Source: Candidatus Methylophosphatis roskildensis (GTDB taxonomy: Bacteria; Pseudomonadota; Gammaproteobacteria; Burkholderiales; Rhodocyclaceae). Taken from it: a stretch of 64,000 nucleotides of DNA. Positions within the stretch are counted from its first letter, which is position 1. The number at the start of each line of letters is the position of its first letter. The stretch spans positions 372,001 to 436,000 of the forward strand of contig JADJEV010000005.1 of NCBI GenBank assembly GCA_016708905.1. Reading direction: 5' to 3'. The position numbers were made by a program, and so were the translations under genes. The notes beneath the pieces were generated by a model. That model did no database searches. It was not told where the DNA came from and worked only from the letters and a program-made list of their open reading frames with translations. Positions 51,712 through 60,632 of this stretch are shown here, in pieces.

Positions 51712-53937
51712 TCAGTTCAGATCGATGCGCTTGGAATCAAGCTGGATGTGCTCGGTGCCGACGATGTCGAGGGTCTTGCCGTTCCATATGATGGTGCCGT
51801 CCTTCTTCATCACCAGTTTGGAATCGCCAACGGCCAGGGTGATGCTCTCGCCGTCCATGGTGATGTTCGAGCCGTTGGCCGGGACGGTTTCGGCGTTCTC
51901 CGCGCCCGCGGGGGCGACGATATGCTCGATGGGGGAAACGCCACCCGGCGCCCCGCCGCCGCCCAGCCCGCCGAACGGGCTGGCCCCGGCAGTGAGGCTG
52001 AAGCTGGTGCCCACGGTGACCGACTTGAACAGGCCCACCTGCTCGGCCTGAAACGCCCCGACGAGGGTGTTCATTGCCGCCCCGACGTTCAAGCTGTAAC
52101 CGAGCCCGACATTGGTCAGCTTGGCCAGGCCGACGTTTTGCGTGCAGGTGCGGGCAATCGATTCGGTCTGGCTGGCACCGATCTCCTCGGTGCGGTTGCG
52201 CCCGACCGTCAGCGTCTCGTTGGCCCCGACGAACTCGGTGCGGTTGGCACCGATCTCGATGTGTTCGTTGAGTTCGACGTCTTCACTGCGGTTCAGCCCG
52301 ATCGAGATGTGTTCGTTCTGATCGACCCGCTCGGTGCGGTTCTTGTGGATGACATTGGTCTCGTGGCCGTCGATGGTCTTGCGCCGGTCGTTGCCGACCC
52401 ACTTGTCTTCGTCGTGCTCCGTTTCGGTCAGATAATCCTTCTCGGCGTGCAGCCAGAGCTGTTCTTCGCCTTTCTTGTCTTCGAAGCGCAGGGCGTTGGC
52501 GTTGGAGTAGGCCCCGTCCATGCTCGAACGGGTGAGGATGCCGGACTGCGTCTTGTTGGCGGGTAGATCCCACGGCTGCATCTGCTCGGCGTTATAGACC
52601 CGCCCGGTGATCAGCGGCCGGTCGGGATCCCCGTCGATGAACTCGACCACCACTTCCTGGCCGATCCACGGGATCGCGATCATGCCGAAGCGCTTGCCGG
52701 CCCAGGGCTGGCTGACTCGGATCCAGCAGGAGGCGTTCTGGTCTTCCTTGCCGTGGCGGTCCCAGTGGAAGTGCACCTTCACTCTTCCATATTCATCCGT
52801 ATAGATCTCCTCGCCCTTGGGGCCGACAACCTTGGCGGTCTGCAGGCCCTGGATCAAGGGCTTCGGCGTCTGTCCTTCGCTACGGTACTGGGTATCGGCG
52901 GGGAGAGCTTCGAAGCTCACGGTGAAGGTGGCGCCGCTGCTGGCGGCGGCTTCGTGTTCGTTGCTGGCCAGTTCCAGGTGGGTGGCGATGACCAGGTACT
53001 GCCTGTTCTGGTCGGCCCGCGGGTGGCCTTTGAGTTTGAAGCTGTGGCCGGTACTGATGCCGCGGGCGTTGGAGACGGCGTGAATGCGTTCATGCCGGGC
53101 TTGCAGCTCTTCCATGCGCAGGCGCACGTAGGTGTCGCCCTCCGAGGCGGCATCGAATTCGCCGGGCCAGTCGTAGATCTCGTGGCCGGCCTGCTCGTGT
53201 TCGCGCGGGTGCCGGGTCTGTTGCTGCAACTCGGTGCTGGGCTTGGTGAAGTCATACTCGTCAATCACGTATTTGCCGCTCTGCACTTCGGCGCCCCAGG
53301 CCCAGTCGGTGATGCGTTCTTTCTCGGTGGTGCTGCTGCGGTTGTCGGCGACGAAGCCGATGCTGGCATAACCGGGGTAGGGGTCGTGGGCGGCTGGGGA
53401 GTCGGCCAGGACCAGGGTGTGTTTGCCTTCGCTGTGGCGGTAGTAGGTGTAGATGCCTTCCTGTTCCATCAGCCGGCTGATGAAGTTGTGGTCGGTCTCG
53501 CGGTACTGCACACAGTAGTCCTACGGCTGGTAGCTGCCGGAGAGTTTGAGTTCGAAGGCGGCGTTGGGGTATTTGGCGAAGATGGCCTGGATGATCTCGG
53601 GGACGGTCTGCTTCTGGAAGATGCGGCAGTCGGCCGCACGGGTGAGAAACCACAGCCAGGGGCGCAGGATCATTTCGTAGCGGGCATAGCGGCCGTGCGA
53701 GCCGATCAGGGCGAAGCGGGTGACGCAGCCGTCGAAGTGGCGCGGGCCGCCTTTGGGCAGTTGCACTTTGACGGTGGCGTTCTTGCCGAGCAGGGCGGCG
53801 GGGGCGAGGTCGTTGCGGGTGCTGAGCAGGCTGAGCCGGTAGTCGAACAGCCGGCCCAGGGATTCGGTGGCGCGCATGCTGTGGAACAGCAGCGTGTCGG
53901 CACCCAGCGGGGTGACGATGTCCATGATGCGTGGCAT
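51712..53937 (-). pseudogene. vgrG: Type VI secretion spike protein VgrG, interrupted by an in-frame amber codon
   Basis: VgrG trimers form the tip spike of the type VI secretion system. The full frame has 742 codons: the gp27-like base (MDIVTPLGADTLLFHSMRAT, VQYRETDHNFISRLMEQEGI), the OB-fold/gp5 part (GRVKVHFHWDRHGKEDQNA, WAGKRFGMIAIPWIGQEVVV) and a C-terminal beta-helix with repeated G-NRTE-VG units. After SGSYQP a TAG (53521-53523) precedes DYCVQYRETD in the same frame, so no shift is involved, only one stop. Relatives usually have Arg, Trp or a similar residue there. A GTG at 53511 could restart a product lacking the first part. No other T6SS structural gene is in the window. Confidence 0.88.
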
Positions 53938-54311
53938 TCGAATACCTTCCTGACTGACGGGTTGCGCTGCGGGGTTGCGGCCACCGCCGGGGCGGCGACG
54001 GTCGATGCAGACGGGTTGTACGGGACGGGAATGCTACCCGGTATGGGTAGCGCAGGCTGCGCAGGATTTCTCCGACCGTGGATATGGTCGCGGCGCAAGC
54101 GTTGCAGTGTGTGTCGCAGGCTCGGCCGACCGCAGTGCGAAGCCTGGTCGAACTTCGCCCTCGGCCCTTGTCGCGATACCGGCCTGCGACCCGCATGGAA
54201 TGGCGTTCTTCGGGTAGGCAATGCCACAGACCGCATGGATAGAGGGCCCGCGGCATGCCATACCCGAGAGGTCCAACTGGTGCGGCTCTCGGGCCGGCCA
54301 TGCATTTTCGA
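53938..54311. repeat. Non-coding spacer with interspersed repeat copy 4
   Basis: No gene is seen in these 374 bases between vgrG and hrpA. CCGCATGGAATGGCG (54191-54205) matches 29742-29756 exactly, and the flanking CCTGC-ACC is also shared; a second core CCGCATGGAT lies at 54231-54240. The rest may hold the vgrG promoter, but I see no clear hexamers. Confidence 0.65.
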
Positions 54312-57300
54312 TCAGCCGTGCGTGCGCGACTCCCAGATCTTCTGCAGGCGCTTGACCGAGATCGGCATCGGCGTCCTGAGTTCCTGCGCGAACAGCGCCA
54401 CCCGCAATTCTTCCAGCAGCCAGCGGAATTCGTCGAGCTGCGGATCGGCCACGCCGCTTCGTGCACGCTGGCTGCGTTCGCGCTCGAAGGGCGCGGCGAG
54501 CGACTTCCATTCCGCCAACAGCCGGCCATCGCGCGCCGGATCGGCGCGCAGCTTGTCGATGCGCAGGCTGGCCGCCTTCAGGTAACGCGGCAACTGCTGC
54601 AGCCGCTCGAACGGCAGTTCGGCGACGAACCGCCTGCCGACCAGCCCCGCGCACTGCGCCCTGATGTCCTCGACCACCTGCGGCAGCGCCTTGATGGTGG
54701 CGAGCTTCTTCAGCAGCGCCGCGTGCTCGGTGAGGGTGCTCATTGCGAGACGCGCAAGCTCCTGCGCCACCAGGGTGATGCGCGGCCGCGCCTCCTGCAC
54801 ACGCCGGGCGAAACTCGCCGCATCCTGCGGCAGCGGCTCGAGCATGCAGGTGCGATCGAGCGTGGCATCGACCAGTTGCGCCTTGAGTTCCGCCTCGATG
54901 CCCAGCTGCATGAACAGCATGCCCATGTCACGCAGGCCGGGCAGACTTTTTTCGATGAATTTCACCTGCTCCCTGAGTTCGAGCGCGAACAGCCGGCGCA
55001 GACCCGCATGGTGCGCGGCGCGCGCCTTGTCCGGCGTATCGAATACGCGCAGGCCGACACTCGCGCCTTCATCGACCAGCGCGGGAAAGCCGATCACCTC
55101 GCGCCCGGCAATCGTCACTGCCATGATCTCGGGCAGCGCGCCGAACGACCAAGTGGTGAGCCCGCTCAGCGTTCCCGCGATGGCATCGGCCGGCGCGCCG
55201 GCAGCGACCGCCGCTGCGCCCGATACCTGCCCGGAAACCCGCGTGGATATTGGCTCTCCGGACATCGGCCGGGCGGGCAGCGCGACGCTGGCCTGCTCGA
55301 AGCGCTGCTGCACGTCGCGCGCGTAACGCGCGCGCAACTCCGCCAGATTGCGCGACTGACCGAGGATGCGGCCATGCTCGTCGATGACGCGGAAGTTCAT
55401 CGCCAAATGCGCAGGCAGATTTTCACCGCGTATCGATTCGAGCGGCAGCTTCAGCGAGACGCGCTCCTCGATGTCGCGCGCCAGCACGCGCAACAGCGGC
55501 TGTTCGAGGTCGAACTCGCCCGCCTCGGCACGCGCGCAGAAATCCTGTGCGAACTCCCTGATCGGCTGCAGGCGATGGCGGATCTTCTGTGGCACGCTGC
55601 GCGCGAGCTGATTGATCTTGTCTTCCAGCATGCCCGGCACCAGCCATTCGCAGCGCGCGGCCGGCACCTGGTTCACCAGCGCCAGCGGCACGCTCAGCGT
55701 GACGCCGTCATCAGCCGCACCCGGATCGTGCTGGTAGCTCAGCTTGAGTTGCTGGCCGTGCAGCTCGAAACCCGCTGGAAAGCGATCGGTCGTCACACCG
55801 GCCGCCTCATGGCGCATCAACTGATCGCGTTCGAGAAACAGCAGTTTGGGCTGCTTTGCCTCCGCCTCACGCCGCCACGCCTCGAAGGCGCGCACATCGA
55901 TGATCCCGGCCGGCAGGATGGCGTCGTAGAAGGCGTGGATCAGTTCTTCGTCCACCAGCACGTCGGGCCGCCGCGTCTTGTGTTCGAGGCGCTCGATCTC
56001 GGCAACCAACTTCCGGTTGTGCTGGAAGAATGGTGCCCGCCGTGCCACGTCGTCGGGCAGCTCGCCGCGCGCCAGCCCCTCGCGGATGAAGATCTCGCGG
56101 CACTGCGCCGGATCGATGCGCGAATACGCGACCGGCCGCCGCGCGTGGAGCACGATCCCGTACAGCGTGGCGCGCTCGAAGGCCACGACATGCCCGCTGC
56201 CCTTCGACCAGTGCGGCTCGAACACATGCCGTTTCACCAGGTGCGCGCCGACCTGCTCGACCCATTCGGGCTCGACCTTGGCGAGGCAGCGCGCATAGAG
56301 CCGCGTGGTCTCGACCAGCTCGGCCGCCATCACCCACTTGCCGGCCTTCTTCGCCAGCGCGGAACCTGGATGCGGATACCACTTGATGCCGCGTGCGCCC
56401 AGATAGTGCTGATCCTCGTCCGCCTTGACACCGATGTTGCCGAGCAGCCCGGCCAGCAGCGCCTTGTGGATTGCCTCGTAGGTGGCGGGCTCTTCGTTCT
56501 CGCGCCAGCCGTGCTCGGCGGCCAGCACGTGCAGTTGCGCGTGCACGTCGCGCCACTCGCGCATGCGCAGGTAATTAAGGAAGTGCTGGCGGCACCAGTC
56601 GCGCTGTTTGCGCTGCGTCTGGTGCGTCCATTGCTCGTCGAAGGCCGCCCAGGCGCGCAGGAACCAGAGGAACTCCGAGCGCTGCTCCGCCTCTGGGCCG
56701 CGAAACTTCGCATGCGCCTGATCGGCCGAGCCCGCCGCCTCCTGCGGGCGCTCGCGCGGATCCTGCACCGACAGCGCGGCAGCGATGATCAGCAATTCGC
56801 GCAAGGCACCCTGCTCGCGCGCGGCAAGGATCATGCGGCCGATCTTCGGGTCGAGCGGCAGTTTCGCCAGTTCGCGGCCGAGCGGCGTCAGCGCGCGATC
56901 TTCGTCGACCGCACCGAGCTCGTTGAGCAGTTGATAGCCGTCGGCCACCATGCGCGGCGGCGGCCGGTCGAGGAACGGAAAATCCCCGACTTCCCCCAGC
57001 CCGAGCGAGCCCATGCGCAGGATCACCCCGGCCAGCGACGAGCGCAAAATCTCGGGATCAGTGTGGGCCGGCCGCCGGGCGTAGTCGTCTTCCGCATAGA
57101 GCCGCAAGCACACGCCGCTCGCCACCCTGCCGCAGCGCCCGGCGCGCTGTCTGGCCGCCGACTGGGCGATTGGCTCGATCTGCAATTGCTCGACCTTGTT
57201 GCGATGCGAATAGCGCTTGACCCGCGCCAGCCCGCTGTCGATCACGTAGCGGATGCCCGGCACGGTCAGCGAGGTCTCGGCCACATTGGTCGCCAGCACC

Positions 57301-58328
57301 ACGCGGCGGCCCTGATGCGGCGCGAACACGCGGCCCTGTTCCTGGACCGACTGGCGCGCGAACAGCGGCAGGATCTCGACCGCGCCGCGCGCGAAGTGGT
57401 GCTTGCGCAGCGCCTCGGCGGCCTCGCGGATCTCGCGCTCGCCGGGCAGGAACACCAGCGCGTCGCCCGGTCCGATGGCGAAGGCTTCGTCCACTGCGTC
57501 GACGATCGCCTCGGTGATGTCGCGATCCTTCGCGCTTCGGCCGCCGTCCTTGTCGAGCGGCCGCCAGCGCATGTCGATCGGATAGAGCCGGCCGGACACC
57601 TCGATCACCGGCGCCGGCTCGGCCCCGGCCGCGAAGTGCTGCGCGAAGCGATCGGCGTCGAGGGTTGCCGAGGTGACTATCAGCTTCAGCTCAGGCCGCT
57701 TGACAAGCAATTGCCTCAGATAGCCGAGGAGGAAATCGATGTTCAGGCTGCGCTCGTGCGCCTCGTCGATGATCAGCGTGTCATAGGCCGAGAGCAGCGG
57801 ATCGCCCTGGGTCTCGGCGAGCAGCATGCCGTCGGTCATCAGCTTGAGGTAGCTCGACTCCGACACCCGATCGGTGAAGCGGATCTTGTAGCCGACCGCC
57901 TCGCCCAGCGGCGAATCGAGTTCCTGCGCGATGCGCGTCGCGGTGGCGCGCGCGGCGATGCGTCTGGGCTGGGTGTGGCCGATCAGACCGGCGCAGCCGC
58001 GGCCGAGCTCGAGACAGATCTTGGGCAACTGGGTGGTCTTGCCCGAGCCGGTCTCGCCGCAGACGATGACGACCTGGCTGGCCTCGATGGCGCGGGCGAT
58101 CTCTTCGCGCTTCTGGTTGACCGGCAGCTCTTCGGGAAAGCGCGGGCGGGGCCGTGCCGCGTGGCGCTGGGCGCGGCGCGCGACGGAGCGCTCGATCCGC
58201 GCGCGCAAGTCATCCGGAATGACGCTGGCACGCAACCGCGACAGCGCCCGCGCGAGCACCGGCCGGTCGACGCCCATGCAGGCGTCGAGCAGATCGGAAA
58301 TCGCGGTTTTCGAAAGCGGCGCAGACAA
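54312..58328 (-). CDS. hrpA: ATP-dependent RNA helicase HrpA (DEAH family)
   Basis: HrpA is a large DEAH-box helicase; in E. coli it acts on RNA processing and stalled ribosomes. The product has Walker A GETGSGKT (about 91-98), DEAH in IIDEAHERS, SATLDADRF, motif VI QRAGRCGR, and the C-terminal OB and DUF3418 regions. The start is uncertain: the frame stays open into crcB. A TTG at 58328 gives 1338 residues, near the E. coli length of 1300, and ATG 58277 gives 1321. Around residue 1025 the protein contains PMSGEPISTRVSGQ, encoded by an interspersed repeat that also occurs outside genes. Confidence 0.92.
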   Translation of the reverse strand: MSAPLSKTAISDLLDACMGVDRPVLARALSRLRASVIPDDLRARIERSVARRAQRHAARPRPRFPEELPVNQKREEIARAIEASQVVIVCGETGSGKTTQLPKICLELGRGCAGLIGHTQPRRIAARATATRIAQELDSPLGEAVGYKIRFTDRVSESSYLKLMTDGMLLAETQGDPLLSAYDTLIIDEAHERSLNIDFLLGYLRQLLVKRPELKLIVTSATLDADRFAQHFAAGAEPAPVIEVSGRLYPIDMRWRPLDKDGGRSAKDRDITEAIVDAVDEAFAIGPGDALVFLPGEREIREAAEALRKHHFARGAVEILPLFARQSVQEQGRVFAPHQGRRVVLATNVAETSLTVPGIRYVIDSGLARVKRYSHRNKVEQLQIEPIAQSAARQRAGRCGRVASGVCLRLYAEDDYARRPAHTDPEILRSSLAGVILRMGSLGLGEVGDFPFLDRPPPRMVADGYQLLNELGAVDEDRALTPLGRELAKLPLDPKIGRMILAAREQGALRELLIIAAALSVQDPRERPQEAAGSADQAHAKFRGPEAEQRSEFLWFLRAWAAFDEQWTHQTQRKQRDWCRQHFLNYLRMREWRDVHAQLHVLAAEHGWRENEEPATYEAIHKALLAGLLGNIGVKADEDQHYLGARGIKWYPHPGSALAKKAGKWVMAAELVETTRLYARCLAKVEPEWVEQVGAHLVKRHVFEPHWSKGSGHVVAFERATLYGIVLHARRPVAYSRIDPAQCREIFIREGLARGELPDDVARRAPFFQHNRKLVAEIERLEHKTRRPDVLVDEELIHAFYDAILPAGIIDVRAFEAWRREAEAKQPKLLFLERDQLMRHEAAGVTTDRFPAGFELHGQQLKLSYQHDPGAADDGVTLSVPLALVNQVPAARCEWLVPGMLEDKINQLARSVPQKIRHRLQPIREFAQDFCARAEAGEFDLEQPLLRVLARDIEERVSLKLPLESIRGENLPAHLAMNFRVIDEHGRILGQSRNLAELRARYARDVQQRFEQASVALPARPMSGEPISTRVSGQVSGAAAVAAGAPADAIAGTLSGLTTWSFGALPEIMAVTIAGREVIGFPALVDEGASVGLRVFDTPDKARAAHHAGLRRLFALELREQVKFIEKSLPGLRDMGMLFMQLGIEAELKAQLVDATLDRTCMLEPLPQDAASFARRVQEARPRITLVAQELARLAMSTLTEHAALLKKLATIKALPQVVEDIRAQCAGLVGRRFVAELPFERLQQLPRYLKAASLRIDKLRADPARDGRLLAEWKSLAAPFERERSQRARSGVADPQLDEFRWLLEELRVALFAQELRTPMPISVKRLQKIWESRTHG
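55226..55265. repeat. Interspersed repeat copy 5, in frame inside hrpA
   Basis: This 40-bp stretch matches 4541-4580 (CCTGCCC, then the TATTGGCTCT core, then GG-CAT). It is read in frame in hrpA as MSGEPISTRVSGQ, compared with MPEEPIPMRLAGQ for the copy at 4541. It lies in the C-terminal part of HrpA and breaks no reading frame. Confidence 0.7.
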
Positions 58329-58488
58329 CTCGGCGGACGAACTTGACGATAAGCGGAACGAGGAGCGCAACGACAGGCGCTTGGCGCTGGCGGACAAAAC
58401 GGCGAGAATTATCGCCCACTCCTCCACCCTTGCGCTGACAAGTGCCTGCCGCGGAACCGGCGCCCGGCACAACGATGGCCAATCCGTC

Positions 58489-58881
58489 ATGTCTCCATAC
58501 GCTTTCCTGTCGGTCGGTTTTGGCGCGGCGCTCGGTGCATGGCTGCGCTGGTGGCTCGGAATCAGACTCAACGCGGTGTTTCCGACGCTGCCTCTGGGAA
58601 CACTCGCCGCCAACCTGATTGGCGGCTACCTGGTCGGGGTGGCCGTTGCTTTCTTCAACCAGCACCCTGGGCTGCCACCGGAGTTGCGGCTGCTGGTGAT
58701 CACCGGCTTCATGGGCGGGCTGACCACCTTTTCCACCTTCTCGGCCGAGGTCGTCGCGATGATCGGCCGTGAGGAATACCTGTGGGCCATGAGCACGGCC
58801 GGCCTCCACCTCGGCGGATCGCTCATGCTGACCGTTGTCGGCATCCTGACCGTCAAGCTGTTGACCGGCCTGCCGGGCTAG
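58489..58881 (+). CDS. crcB: Fluoride exporter CrcB/Fluc
   Basis: Fluc proteins are dual-topology fluoride channels. The 130-residue protein has four membrane helices and the family motifs GAALGAWLRWWLG, GTLAANLIGGYLVG and the phenylalanine-box region GFMGGLTTFSTFSAE. The start is ATG 58489, divergent from hrpA. I searched the upstream region for a fluoride riboswitch and saw none. A DUF190 gene follows, a common partner. Confidence 0.95.
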   Translation: MSPYAFLSVGFGAALGAWLRWWLGIRLNAVFPTLPLGTLAANLIGGYLVGVAVAFFNQHPGLPPELRLLVITGFMGGLTTFSTFSAEVVAMIGREEYLWAMSTAGLHLGGSLMLTVVGILTVKLLTGLPG

Positions 58882-58903
58882 GACCGGGTCCAAGGAGAGT
58901 CCA

Positions 58904-59230
58904 ATGAAAGGCACCTATCTCAAGTTCTTTGTCGACGAAGGCATGCGGTTGCACGGGATCCTTGGCTACGAGTGGCTGCTGGAACAGGCCCGTGCCGCGG
59001 GCCTGCCCGGCGGCCTGGCCTTCCGGGCGATCGCCGGCTACGGCCGCCACGGTGTCATGCACCAGGATCACTTCTTCGAACTGGCCGGTCAGTTGCCAGT
59101 CGAGGTCGGTTTCGTGGTGACCGATGCAGAAGCCGATCGACTGCTCGCGCTGCTTGCCGCCGAAAAGGTCTCGCTGTTCTACGTGCGGCACCCGGTCGAT
59201 TCCGGCTTCACCGCCGAGCGCAAGGGCTAG
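58904..59230 (+). CDS. DUF190 family protein
   Basis: The 108-residue protein has the DUF190 pattern, a ferredoxin-like, PII-like fold: LKFFVDEGMRLHGILGYEWLLEQAR, GLPGGLAFRAIAGYGRHG and PVEVGFVVTDAEADRLLALL. DUF190 genes are often linked to crcB, but no biochemical role is established. AAGGAGAG precedes the ATG by a normal distance. Its stop codon TAG forms the left edge of the palindromic element at 59227. Confidence 0.9.
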   Translation: MKGTYLKFFVDEGMRLHGILGYEWLLEQARAAGLPGGLAFRAIAGYGRHGVMHQDHFFELAGQLPVEVGFVVTDAEADRLLALLAAEKVSLFYVRHPVDSGFTAERKG

Positions 59231-59393
59231 TACTGCGCCACGGGGGAATCGGAACAAAATGAAAGCGATGGATTCGGCCCGAGGGCTAGGCGCAAACCGC
59301 AGCGATACCAAGTGGTATCGCGAGGATTTGCAACGACGCCGTCGGGTCGAAGACGCGCTTTCATGTTTCGATACCTCCGGGGCGCAGTACTAG
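59227..59393. mobile_element. 167-bp imperfect palindrome, MITE-like
   Basis: The ends CTAGTACTGCGCC (59227-59239) and GGCGCAGTACTAG (59381-59393) are perfect inverted repeats. The arms remain similar inward (for example ATGAAAGCG on both strands) to a perfect central dyad GCGATACCA-AG-TGGTATCGC (59302-59321). The two arms even encode related peptides on opposite strands (DTKWYR and DTTWYR). No transposase is present. The element has the form of a non-autonomous, hairpin-forming mobile repeat, inserted at the stop of the DUF190 gene. Confidence 0.7.
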
Positions 59394-59413
59394 ATGCTCC
59401 GACCCTGCACCGT

Positions 59414-60605
59414 ATGCTGACAGCGCTGCTCCGGCTGCCGCGCACCGTCTGGCTGCTCGGGCTGGTCAGCCTGTTCAACGATTCGGCGAGCGAGCTACTC
59501 TACCCGCTGGTGCCGCTGTATTTGTCGTCGGTGCTGATGGCAGGCCCCAAGGCGCTGGGCATCATCGAAGGCATCGCCGAGGCGACCAGCAGCCTGCTCA
59601 AGCTGTTCTCCGGCGTGCTGACCGACCGCACGCGCGGCGCCAAGTCATGGGTGGTCGGCGGCTACGCGCTGGCCGCGGTTTCGCGCCCGCTGATGGCATT
59701 GGCCGCGAGCTGGCCGGCGGTGCTCGCCCTGCGCTTTGCCGACCGCGTCGGCAAGGGCTTGCGCACCTCGCCACGCGATGCGCTGCTGGCGCGGGCCACC
59801 GAGGAAAAACAGCGCGGGCTGGCATTCGGCCTGCATCGTGCGATGGACAACGCCGGCGCGGTGATCGGCCCGCTGCTGGCCGCCTGGCTGCTGGCGCGCG
59901 AGGTCGCGCTGCGCGACATCTTTTTGTGGGCCGCGCTGCCGGGGGCCGCGGCGGTCGCCCTCGCCCTGATGCTGCGGGATCCGCAAGCGGAGCCGCCCAG
60001 TCGCCTGGCATTCGACTGGCGGCTGCAGGGTTTCCCGCCGGCCTACCGGCGCTATCTGCTGACCCTGGCGATGTTTACGCTCGGCAATTCGTCGAACATG
60101 TTCCTGCTGCTGCGGGCACGCGAGATGGGCTTGCCGGCGGCCCAGGTGCCGCTGCTGTGGGCGCTGGTGTCGGCGGTCGCGATGCTGCTGTCGACGCCGC
60201 TGTCGGCCCTGTCCGACCGGCTCGGCCGCAAGCGGCTGATCGTCGGCGGCTGGGCCGTCTATGGCTCGTTCTACCTGCTGCTCGGGTTGATCGACGGCGC
60301 CAACTGGCTGTTGTGGCCCCTGTTCGCCTTTTTACGGCGTGTTCCTCGCCGCGACCGAAGGGGCCGAGAAGGCACTGGTCGCCGATCTGGCGCCGCGCGC
60401 ACTGCTCGGCACGGCCTACGGCTGGTTCAATCTGACCACCGGCCTGATGCTGATGCCGGCGTCGTTGATCTTCGGCGTGCTCTGGCAGAACCTCGGGCCG
60501 GCATACGCGTTCGGGTTTTCGGCCGCCTGCGCGCTGGCGGCGGTGCTGCTGCTGAGATTCTGGGTCGGCGAGCCGGCAATGCGGCCGGGCACGGCATCGC
60601 TGTAG
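59414..60605 (+). pseudogene. MFS transporter with a one-base frameshift
   Basis: The protein is a 12-helix major facilitator: LLGLVSLFNDSASELLYPLV, the loop 2-3 motif GVLTDRTRGAKSW, FADRVGKGLRTSPRDALLA and SDRLGRKRLIVGG. After LLWPLFAF a run of five T (60329-60333) shifts the frame; with four it continues YGVFLAATEGAEKALVADLA to a stop at 60603-60605, giving 396 residues. The segment after the shift is well conserved (LLGTAYGWFNLTTG), so decay is very recent or the base is an error. The start is ATG 59414. Confidence 0.82.
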
Positions 60606-60632
60606 ATCCGATCGCGCGTCGCCGGCCCGCAC

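Noticed and set aside
54255..58346. A 1363-codon open frame on the plus strand
   Set aside because: It is the antisense shadow of hrpA; composition is Arg/Gln/His-rich without any domain, as expected for the complement of a GC-rich gene.
58381..58488. Fluoride riboswitch before crcB
   Set aside because: I looked for the conserved pseudoknot segments (GGcGAUG and related) and did not find them.
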